Origin: Actinomycetes bacterium
Lineage (GTDB): Bacteria > Actinomycetota > Acidimicrobiia > Acidimicrobiales > Palsa-688
DNA: 38,003 nucleotides
Assembly (NCBI GenBank): GCA_021809105.1
Contig: JAKBAM010000026.1
Span: 1-38,003 of the forward strand
Direction of reading: 5' to 3'
Below the pieces are notes generated by a model that was given only the letters and a program-made list of their open reading frames with translations, was not told the DNA's origin and did not search any database. The position numbers and the translations under genes are program-made. Below are positions 1 through 6,266 of this stretch, piece by piece (the stretch's first letter is position 1; every line of letters begins with the position of its first letter).

Positions 1-554
1 CCCTCGACCGGGCCTCGAGCAGCATTACGCGCGCTCCGGGTACCGCGGTCGACCTGGGCGCCACCGCCAAGGCTGTCACTGCCGACCGGTGCGCCTATGC
101 CGTCGCGGCGGCGGCTGGTCTCCCCACTCTGGTCTCCTTGGGGGGTGACATCGCTGTCGCCGGTCCGGTGCCAGATGGCGGGTGGAGCGTGGGGCTGGCT
201 GATCAGTGGTGGGCGCCGGCGACCGACCGCATCGCGCTGCGCACCGGCGGGATGGCCACTTCCAGCACTACCGCCCGGCATTGGCGGATCGGCGGTCGGG
301 AGGCTCACCACATCATCGATCCCTTCACGGGGCTGCCCGCGGGTGGCCCGTGGCGCACGGTCACGGTGATCGCCGCCGACTGCCTGCAGGCCAACGCCGC
401 CTCCACCGCCGCAATCGTCAAGGGGGTCGGGGCGCCGATCTGGCTCGAAAGCCTCGACGTGCCGGCCCGTCTGATCGGCCACGACGGTGCTGTGGCTACC
501 ACCGAGGCGTGGCCCAGGGGCGCGAGCGGCCGTCGGGAGGTACCGGCATGCTGA
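1..554 (+). CDS. apbE: FAD:protein FMN transferase (ApbE), C-terminal part
   Basis: The frame is open from the left edge of the window, so the N-terminus is missing and about 183 residues remain. ApbE enzymes covalently attach FMN, taken from FAD, to Thr/Ser of extracytoplasmic flavoproteins. Visible family marks are a DLGATAKA segment near the start, LVSLGGD, and the metal/FAD-site motif HHIIDPFTGLPAG, followed by a helix rich in small residues (ANAASTAAIVKG) as in ApbE C-termini. The stop TGA (552-554) overlaps the start of the next gene (ATGCTGA, 548-554), so the two are probably translationally coupled. Its usual target, an FMN_bind protein, is not in the window and may lie just upstream. 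The context with a haem membrane protein, a NuoF-like protein and a ferredoxin suggests maturation of a membrane electron-transfer chain. Confidence 0.9.
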   Translation, partial: LDRASSSITRAPGTAVDLGATAKAVTADRCAYAVAAAAGLPTLVSLGGDIAVAGPVPDGGWSVGLADQWWAPATDRIALRTGGMATSSTTARHWRIGGREAHHIIDPFTGLPAGGPWRTVTVIAADCLQANAASTAAIVKGVGAPIWLESLDVPARLIGHDGAVATTEAWPRGASGRREVPAC

Positions 555-1324
555 TGGCCGCCACGACCACGGTCAGCCCGGTGTGGGCGGCCACCAGGGC
601 TACCGGCGTGGTGGCCTTGATCCTCCTCACCGGTACGCTCCTCCTGGGTATCACCTCCGCAGCCGGGATCACCACCTCCCGATGGCCGCGCTTCGGCTCC
701 CAGGATCTCCACCGCAACCTGTCGCTGCTGTGCGTGGCGCTGATCGGGATCCACGTGGCGACGACGGTATGGGACGGCTACGTCCCGATCGGCTTCCTCG
801 ACGCGGTTATACCTTTCCACTCCCCTTACCGGACCGTGTACGTCGGTCTCGGCGCGATTGCCTTCGACTTGTTCGTTGCCCTCCTGGTCACCAGTGCGCT
901 GCGCCACAGGATCGGCTTCGGGGCGTGGCGGGCCGTCCACTGGGTCGCGTACTTGTGCTGGCCAATCGCCATGGTGCACGCCCTCGGCTCGGGGACCGAC
1001 GCCCGCAACCACTTGGTGACGCTGATCGACGTCGTCTGTGGCGCGGCGGTTCTGTTGGCATCTCTGACCTGGGCGGCCCGCCGGCGCGATCTGGATCCTA
1101 CGGTGCGAACGGCCGGAGCGGTCGGCGCCGTGATGGCCGCCCTCGCCATCGTCGTGTTCGCGGCGGCTGGGCCCCTGCGGGCTGGCTGGGCCCGGCGAGC
1201 GGCCCCGGCCAAGACCTTGCCCCCGGCCGCAGCCGCCACAGGCGTGGCCGCGCGCGGGCCAGCCGAGCAAAGGGCAGCCGCGCAAAAGGCAGCCGCGCAA
1301 GAGCCGTCAGCCTCGGTTCAGTGA
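548..1324 (+). CDS. ferric-reductase-like haem b membrane protein
   Basis: The 258-residue protein has about six hydrophobic segments (roughly residues 17-39, 57-75, 98-117, 129-147, 157-175, 190-209). Four histidines placed in or next to the inner helices (H55, H69, H131, H144) fit the two-haem ligand pattern of ferric-reductase-like transmembrane domains. There is no fused FAD/NADPH domain, so electrons must come from another protein, and the NuoF-like gene directly downstream is the obvious candidate. After the last helix comes a low-complexity Ala/Gln/Pro tail of about 45 residues. The ATG overlaps the apbE stop, and the TGA (1322-1324) overlaps the next GTG. The family assignment rests on topology and histidines; the electron acceptor cannot be read from the sequence. 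Confidence 0.8.
   Translation: MLMAATTTVSPVWAATRATGVVALILLTGTLLLGITSAAGITTSRWPRFGSQDLHRNLSLLCVALIGIHVATTVWDGYVPIGFLDAVIPFHSPYRTVYVGLGAIAFDLFVALLVTSALRHRIGFGAWRAVHWVAYLCWPIAMVHALGSGTDARNHLVTLIDVVCGAAVLLASLTWAARRRDLDPTVRTAGAVGAVMAALAIVVFAAAGPLRAGWARRAAPAKTLPPAAAATGVAARGPAEQRAAAQKAAAQEPSASVQ
1273..1300 (+). repeat. short tandem repeat in the ferric-reductase tail
   Basis: The 13-mer GGCAGCCGCGCAA occurs twice with a 15-nt period (1273-1285 and 1288-1300). It encodes a repeated AAAQKAAAQE-type stretch at the C-terminus of the membrane protein. It looks like slippage in a disordered tail. Confidence 0.8.
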
Positions 1325-2643
1325 GCCCCCTCCTGCCCAGGCTGCTACGCGGACTCGGTGCCGATGGCGCCAGTATCGGCCTCCCGGCGCACCTGGATCT
1401 TTGGGGGCCTCTTCCCGACACCCGTCGCGGCGGGCTCGTCGACGATGTCGCGGATGCCGGCCTGCGGGGCCACGGAGGGGCATGGTTCCCAGCGGCGACC
1501 AAGTGGAGAGCTGTGGCCGGCGCCGGTGGCCGGCCCGTGGTCGTGGCCAATGGGGCCGAGGGCGAGCCGGCTAGCGCAAAGGACGCCCTGCTCCTCGAAC
1601 GCCTGCCCCACCTGGTGCTCGACGGTGCAGTGGCGGCGGCGCGGGCCCTGCGGGCCGAGCATGTAATCGTGTTCGCGCCGGCCCGGAGACGGCCCAGGCT
1701 GATTGAGGCGATCGAGGCCAGGCGGCGCAGCGCCGCCGACGGGGTGAGTATCGAGCTGGCGGTCGCCCCGGATCGGTTCGTGGCCGGCCAGGAGACGGCG
1801 GTGGTCAGTTACCTCAACGGCCGAAGCGGGCTGCCGACCTTCGCCCGTTTCCACCCGGTGTGGCGCTCCGGTGTCGGGGGGGCGCCCACGTTGCTGCACA
1901 ACGCGGAGACCTTGGCCCACGTCGCCCTGATCGCTCGATTCGGGTCCGAGTGGTACCGCCAGGCCGGGCGCCCTGACGCCCCGGGCACCGTCCTGCTCAC
2001 CGTAACGGGCGTAGACGGCGCGCCGAGTGTCGTCGAAACGCAGAAGGGAGCCCTGCTCGGCGCGGTGGTAGGGGGGATCGATCGGCAGCGCTGCCGGGCC
2101 GTGCTGCTCGGCGGCTACGGCGGGACGTGGGTCGATCCTGACACCGCGAGCCGTCTCCCCGTCACCGAGGAGGCAGCCCGCGCCGTCGGCGCCACCTTCG
2201 GTGCCGGCATCGTCGCCATGCTCCCCCACGACCGTTGCCCACTGGCCGAGACGGCAAGGATCGCTCGCTACCTCGATCAGGAGAAAGCCGACCAGTGCGG
2301 GCCGTGCGTGCGGGGGCTCAGCGGGATGGTCGCCGAGCTCGACGGCTTGGCCTTCGGGGCCAGACGGGCTGGCGATGCCGCTCGCCGCTTGGGGCAGCTG
2401 TGCGACCTGGTCGAGGGGCGCGGGGCTTGCCGCCACCCCGACGGCGCCGCCCGGCTGGTCCGGAGCGCCCTGCGGATCTTCGCCGACGAGGTCCTCCAGC
2501 ACCAGCAACGTGGTCCCTGCCCGGAATCACGGGCGCCGGGGTGGCTGCCCACTGGCGACGAGGCGCCTCGCCACGTGCGGAGCGGCAACGGCGCCATCCG
2601 ACCGGGGGCGACGGGCGCACTGACCTCGCGGAGCCGTAAGTGA
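1321..2643 (+). CDS. NuoF-like NADH/FMN/iron-sulfur oxidoreductase
   Basis: The 440-residue protein starts at GTG 1321, overlapping the previous stop (GTGA). It is related to the 51-kDa NADH-binding subunit of complex I. The glycine-rich FMN/NADH loop is seen as GLRGHGGAWFPAATKW (residues 47-62), followed by ANGAEGEPASAKD and ERLPHLVLDG, which match the NuoF order. A central SLBB-like part (TVLLTVTGVDGAPSVVE) precedes a C-terminal Fe-S segment with C326, C329, C361 and C370. The usual NuoF cluster motif has three close cysteines (CxxCxxC) plus one distal; here the first is absent, so the N3-type cluster may use another ligand. No NuoE or NuoG lies nearby. With the ferredoxin and haem protein it probably passes electrons from NADH into a membrane chain; direction and partner are inference. 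Confidence 0.82.
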   Translation: MSPLLPRLLRGLGADGASIGLPAHLDLWGPLPDTRRGGLVDDVADAGLRGHGGAWFPAATKWRAVAGAGGRPVVVANGAEGEPASAKDALLLERLPHLVLDGAVAAARALRAEHVIVFAPARRRPRLIEAIEARRRSAADGVSIELAVAPDRFVAGQETAVVSYLNGRSGLPTFARFHPVWRSGVGGAPTLLHNAETLAHVALIARFGSEWYRQAGRPDAPGTVLLTVTGVDGAPSVVETQKGALLGAVVGGIDRQRCRAVLLGGYGGTWVDPDTASRLPVTEEAARAVGATFGAGIVAMLPHDRCPLAETARIARYLDQEKADQCGPCVRGLSGMVAELDGLAFGARRAGDAARRLGQLCDLVEGRGACRHPDGAARLVRSALRIFADEVLQHQQRGPCPESRAPGWLPTGDEAPRHVRSGNGAIRPGATGALTSRSRK

Positions 2644-2900
2644 GGCGGCGTGTCCAGGTCGTGGTGGTCGACCCGGTGGCGTGCGACGGTCACGGTGTCT
2701 GCGCCGAGCTGCTGCCCGAGATGATCAGCCTCGACCCATGGGGTTATCCGATCGTCAGCCCCGAGCCGGTGCCTTTCGGCTTGGACCGCGAAGCCAACCG
2801 CGCTGTCGCTTCCTGCCCTCGCCTGGCCCTCCACCTTCTCGACGCCCCGGATGGCGTTCAGGCCGCCGCGCCTCCGCCGAGGACAGCGTCGCGCTCGTAG
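2640..2900 (+). CDS. small ferredoxin (3Fe-4S type)
   Basis: The 86-residue protein starts at GTG 2640, overlapping the stop of the NuoF-like gene (GTGA). It has the layout of actinobacterial mono-cluster ferredoxins: C15-x5-C21 (ACDGHGVCAELLP) and C59 followed by proline (SCPRLAL). Three cysteines in this spacing, without the fourth, favour a 3Fe-4S cluster. As last gene of the coupled operon it is a likely electron carrier for the NuoF-like protein. The final 43 nt overlap the 3' end of mnmA on the other strand. The last 15 residues (Pro/Ala-rich) lie beyond the conserved fold. Confidence 0.85.
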   Translation: MRRRVQVVVVDPVACDGHGVCAELLPEMISLDPWGYPIVSPEPVPFGLDREANRAVASCPRLALHLLDAPDGVQAAAPPPRTASRS

Positions 2901-3910
2901 AGCACGACGCTCTGTCCGGGCGCCACCCGGCGGATCGGCTCGTCCACTAGAAGCGTCGAAGCTCCGTCCCAGGTGGCAGGCACCGGTCGACCGTGGGCGC
3001 TCGCCTGGACCTCCACGCGGGCTGCGGCACCGGGAGTGGCGCCGCACCACTGCATCCCTGCTACCTCGACCGCCGAGGTCATGAGGTCGTCGAGCGTACC
3101 TACCGTGACCACGGACGTCTCGACGTCGACGCCCAGCGCATAGCGCCGGTCGTTGCGGGTGGCAGGACCGCCGGCGACGCCAAGGCCTCGCCGCTGGCCG
3201 ACGGTCACCAGCTGCACGGCCGGGACGGTCCCGACCGGCCGGCCGGCGGTGTCGACCACCGCACCCGGCCGAAGCGGGATGCGCGCCCCGAGGAAAGCCT
3301 CACGCCCACCGGTCCGGGAGATGAAGCAGACGTCCTGGCTGTCCGGCTTTCCCGCGGTGCGCAGGCCGAGGTCCGCAGCCCGCGCCCGGACCTCGGCTTT
3401 CGGCAGGTCGCCCACGGGGAACAGGACGTGCGCCAGCTCCGCCTGACCCAACATGTGCAACACGTAGGACTGATCCTTGGCCGGATCGGCGCCCCGCCGT
3501 AGGGTCCACTGGCTCCGGCCCTGCGAGGGGGGTTCGATCCGGGCGTAGTGACCAGTCGCCACGGCGTCGAAGCCGAGCTGCTCGGCGCGGCGTAGCAACC
3601 GGTCGAACTTGAGGTGACGGTTGCAGGCAACGCACGGGTTGGGTGTCAGCCCGGCCGCGTGATCTGCGACGTAGGGCGCGACCACGTCCCGGTCGAACGC
3701 GTCGCTGAAGTTGGCCACGTGGTGTGCGATGCCGAGCTGCTGGGCGACGCGGGCCGCGTCGTCCACATCCGCCACCGAGCAGCACCCGGAGTCCGAGGCG
3801 CCTCCCCACAGCTTCATGGTCACGCCGGTGACGCGGTGGCCCTGCTCGAGGAGCACGGCTGCAGCGACCGAGGAGTCCACGCCGCCCGACATGGCCACCA
3901 ACACCCTCAC
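2858..3910 (-). CDS. mnmA: tRNA-specific 2-thiouridylase MnmA
   Basis: The 350-residue enzyme places sulfur at C2 of the wobble uridine (U34) of Lys/Glu/Gln tRNAs using ATP. The PP-loop SGGVDSS is at residues 8-14, the catalytic cysteine in NPCVACNR at C93, and the second, persulfide-carrying cysteine in DSQDVCFI at C195. The length is normal for MnmA. GTG 3910 was chosen because it overlaps the iscS stop (GTGA) and leaves the expected short lead before the PP-loop; an ATG at 3892 would cut into it. The gene follows iscS, which can supply the persulfide; the same pair is adjacent in mycobacteria. Its 3' end overlaps the convergent ferredoxin gene. Confidence 0.96.
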   Translation of the reverse strand: MRVLVAMSGGVDSSVAAAVLLEQGHRVTGVTMKLWGGASDSGCCSVADVDDAARVAQQLGIAHHVANFSDAFDRDVVAPYVADHAAGLTPNPCVACNRHLKFDRLLRRAEQLGFDAVATGHYARIEPPSQGRSQWTLRRGADPAKDQSYVLHMLGQAELAHVLFPVGDLPKAEVRARAADLGLRTAGKPDSQDVCFISRTGGREAFLGARIPLRPGAVVDTAGRPVGTVPAVQLVTVGQRRGLGVAGGPATRNDRRYALGVDVETSVVTVGTLDDLMTSAVEVAGMQWCGATPGAAARVEVQASAHGRPVPATWDGASTLLVDEPIRRVAPGQSVVLYERDAVLGGGAAA

Positions 3911-5091
3911 CTCGAGCCGCCTCGGCGCAACTGGGCCACCGCCGGCGGTACCACTTCCAAGGCCGCGTCGATATCGGCGTCTGTGGTAGTCCAGCCGAGG
4001 GAGAACCGAAGGCTGCTCGTAGCATCGGCCGGCTCGAGGCCCATCGCCAACAGCACGTGGCTCGGCTCCAGGGCGCCGCTGGCGCAGGCAGATCCTCCCG
4101 ATGCGCACACACCTCCCTCATCCAGGAGGACGAGCAGCGCTTCGGCCTCGACGCCGGCGAAGCGGATGTGGCAGTTGCCCGCCACCTTGCCGGCTCGGGC
4201 ACCGGTCTCCCTCGACTCGGGGATCTCCGCCAGCAAGCCGTCAGCGAGGCGCTCTCGCAGCTTGGCTACCCGGGCGGCCTCCTCTTCCCGCCCCTCCGCC
4301 ACCGCCGCCAGGGCAGCCGTCATGCCGGCGATGCCCGCCACGTTGTGGGTACCCGAGCGGCGTTCCCTTTCCTGACCCCCGCCGAAGACGATCGGCGATA
4401 GTTCCGCTCCCCGGCGGATCGCCAAGGCCCCTACTCCCTGGGGGCCGCCGAACTTGTGGGCGCTGATACTGATCAGATCGGCGGCGGCGCACGCCACGGG
4501 CAGGTCCAGCCAGGGGGCCGCCTGCACCGCGTCGGTGTGCAGCAACGCTCTGGGCGCGCGCCGGCGCACGATGGCGGCTACCCGGTCGATCGGCTGTGAG
4601 GTGCCGATCTCGTTGTTGACCAGCATCACCGATACGACGCGAACGTTTTCGTCGAGTACTGCTTCCAGCCGATCGAGATCGACCACGCCGTCGGCGTCGA
4701 GGGGGACGTGGCGGACATCGCTGCCGAAGCCTTCTGCTGCGCGTAGCACTGCGTGGTGCTCGGCGGCGCCGGTGACCACGGCGCCAGGAGTCGCCCGGAG
4801 CACCCCCCCAATGGCCAGGTTGTCCGACTCGGTGCCGCCGCTTGTGAACACCACCCCCGAGGGTTCGGTACCGACCAGAGCGGCGACCCGGTCGCGAGCC
4901 CCGTCGACCGCGGCACGCGCATCGCGAGCGACGCGATGGGCCCCCGACGGATTGCCGAACCGGTCCTGCAACCACGGCAACATGGCCTGGAGGGCTTCTG
5001 GGCGCACCGGCGTGGTCGCAGCGTGGTCGAGATAGGCGACCTGCCCGATGCGCGGGCCGTCATCGCTCGCCGGAGGATCGACCAGGGGCAT
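3907..5091 (-). CDS. iscS: cysteine desulfurase (IscS/NifS class V aminotransferase family)
   Basis: The 394-residue PLP enzyme converts cysteine to alanine and a protein-bound persulfide. The PLP lysine is K213 in SISAHKFGGPQG, the ring-stacking histidine lies in GAAEHHAV (111-113), and the sulfur-accepting loop carries C336 in SACASGALEPS, with an extra C329. ATG 5091 was chosen because a leaderless-type promoter box ends 6 nt before it and homologues begin close to YLDHAATTP (residues 20-28). The stop overlaps the GTG of mnmA, so the pair is co-transcribed and probably serves tRNA thiolation; a role in general Fe-S assembly is also possible. Confidence 0.95.
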   Translation of the reverse strand: MPLVDPPASDDGPRIGQVAYLDHAATTPVRPEALQAMLPWLQDRFGNPSGAHRVARDARAAVDGARDRVAALVGTEPSGVVFTSGGTESDNLAIGGVLRATPGAVVTGAAEHHAVLRAAEGFGSDVRHVPLDADGVVDLDRLEAVLDENVRVVSVMLVNNEIGTSQPIDRVAAIVRRRAPRALLHTDAVQAAPWLDLPVACAAADLISISAHKFGGPQGVGALAIRRGAELSPIVFGGGQERERRSGTHNVAGIAGMTAALAAVAEGREEEAARVAKLRERLADGLLAEIPESRETGARAGKVAGNCHIRFAGVEAEALLVLLDEGGVCASGGSACASGALEPSHVLLAMGLEPADATSSLRFSLGWTTTDADIDAALEVVPPAVAQLRRGGSR

Positions 5092-5097
5092 GGGCCA

Positions 5098-5123
5098 AGG
5101 GTATAGGTCGCTTGGACGCGACC
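5098..5123 (-). promoter_or_regulatory. putative leaderless promoter of iscS-mnmA with a dyad
   Basis: On the minus strand TATACCCT (5105-5098) gives a TANNNT-type -10 box (TACCCT) ending 6 nt before the iscS ATG, so the mRNA would begin at or next to the start codon. Directly upstream is a perfect inverted repeat, GGTCGC-6 nt-GCGACC (5106-5123), where a -35 element or repressor site would be. No clear -35 hexamer is visible. Confidence 0.45.
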
Positions 5124-5244
5124 TCCGGCGCCGCCTTCCCGCGGCGGCCGGCAGGGTGGCGCGCCGCGGTGCGCGCGACACCCCCTTACGGGGCGCTACC
5201 GTCGTTCTGTGCCCTTGTGTCACCGGTCGTCCCGGTAACCCCCC
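5124..5244 (+). promoter_or_regulatory. iscS/galT intergenic region with putative galT promoter
   Basis: This is most of the 179-bp gap between divergent iscS and galT. It holds a GC hairpin (GCCGCC 5130-5135 / GGCGGC 5143-5148) and a TANNNT box TACCGT at 5197-5202. Six nt after the box a GTG opens a 9-codon ORF (5209-5238, ending TAA), the same spacing seen at iscS and glpX. If the box is the galT promoter, the mRNA has a leader of about 60 nt. No Shine-Dalgarno sequence is seen before galT. Confidence 0.35.
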
Positions 5245-5274
5245 ATGAGCCAACCTCGGCGCGCCCTCAAATGA
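5245..5274 (+). CDS. putative leader mini-ORF overlapping the galT start
   Basis: ATG 5245 opens a 9-codon reading frame (MSQPRRALK) whose TGA overlaps the galT ATG (ATGA, 5271-5274). The first eight bases, ATGAGCCA, are identical to the first eight bases of galT 26 nt downstream, so the start region looks duplicated. It may allow translational coupling to galT, which lacks a Shine-Dalgarno sequence. Translation is unproven. Confidence 0.3.
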   Translation: MSQPRRALK

Positions 5275-6257
5275 GCCAGCTCCGTCTCGATCCCCTCACC
5301 GGTCGGTGGGTGATCATCGCCGGCGAGCGGGCCGAACGGCCCTCGGCATTTGTCAGCCGACGCCTGCCCGTGGAGAGCGATCCGGACCGGGCGTGCCCCT
5401 TCTGCCCGGGCCACGAGGACATCGGGCCGCCGGCGCTCGAGAGCTACGGCCCCGGGGGTGCCTGGCAGGTGCGTGTGGTCCCCAACCGGTACCCGGCCTT
5501 CAGTGGGGCGGAGCCGATGGTGGTGACCCATCTCGGCCCGATCTTCACGCAGGCACCCGCTAGCGGCATCCACGAGATCCTCGTTCTCGCGCCGGATCAC
5601 GACGCCAGCTGGGCCGACCTGTCCGACGCGCACGCCGCTTTGGTCATGGCGGCTCTCAGGGATCGGATGGCGGAGCACGCAGCTATTCCTGGCCTGCGCT
5701 ACAGCCAGGCCGTGGTCAACTCGGGGCGGGAGGCGGGCGCGTCGCTCAATCACCCGCACGGCCAGCTGATGTCGATGCCGTTCGTCCCCGGCGAGACCGC
5801 CAACGAGATGGCCGGCTTCGCCCGCTTCCAGGGCAACTGCCTCCTATGTGCGGCTATCGACGCCGAGGAGGAGGCGGGGCACCGCATCATCCACGCCGAT
5901 GACCGGGTGGTGGCGCTGGCCCCGTTCTGGAGCGGCACCCCCTACGAGATGCTCCTCATCCCCCGCCGGCACGGGCCCCACCTCTACTCCGCCTCCGACG
6001 ACGACTTGGCCGCGGTCGGCCGGTCGGTGAAGATGGCCCTGTCGGTCCTCCGGGCCAACCTGGGCGACGCCGCCTACAACATCATGTTCCACTCCGCCCC
6101 CTACCGGGTCAGCGGGGACTACCACTGGCACATCCACGTGGTGCCCAAGGTGACCACCCGGGGCGGGTTCGAGCTGGGCTCGGGTGTTCTCATCAACGTC
6201 GTCCCGCCCGAGCAGGCCGCCGACGAGCTGCGGACCTGGGCGGCCGCCCCGGCCTGA
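5271..6257 (+). CDS. galT: galactose-1-phosphate uridylyltransferase
   Basis: The 328-residue enzyme exchanges UMP between UDP-glucose and galactose-1-phosphate in the Leloir pathway. The fold is a doubled HIT domain: CPFCPG (C42, C45) is the zinc pair, NHPHGQ (160-165) holds the nucleophilic H163, and the second half carries YHWHIHVVP. A further CxxC (C190, C193) lies between. ATG 5271 matches the usual family start, which begins a few residues before the DPLTGRWVIIA motif. No galK or galE is in the window. The gene converges on glgB with only 9 nt between the stops; a metabolic link to the glucan cluster through glucose-1-phosphate is plausible but not shown. Confidence 0.93.
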   Translation: MSQLRLDPLTGRWVIIAGERAERPSAFVSRRLPVESDPDRACPFCPGHEDIGPPALESYGPGGAWQVRVVPNRYPAFSGAEPMVVTHLGPIFTQAPASGIHEILVLAPDHDASWADLSDAHAALVMAALRDRMAEHAAIPGLRYSQAVVNSGREAGASLNHPHGQLMSMPFVPGETANEMAGFARFQGNCLLCAAIDAEEEAGHRIIHADDRVVALAPFWSGTPYEMLLIPRRHGPHLYSASDDDLAAVGRSVKMALSVLRANLGDAAYNIMFHSAPYRVSGDYHWHIHVVPKVTTRGGFELGSGVLINVVPPEQAADELRTWAAAPA

Positions 6258-6266
6258 GCAGGCCGG

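Noticed and set aside
1345-2508. 387-codon minus-strand open frame antisense to the NuoF-like gene
   Set aside because: It carries no motif, whereas the plus strand shows FMN loop and cysteine motifs and coupled start/stop codons.
5130-5148. GCCGCC/GGCGGC hairpin as a terminator or riboswitch
   Set aside because: It has no T-tract and lies between two divergent promoters, where a terminator is not expected; no riboswitch class is recognisable.
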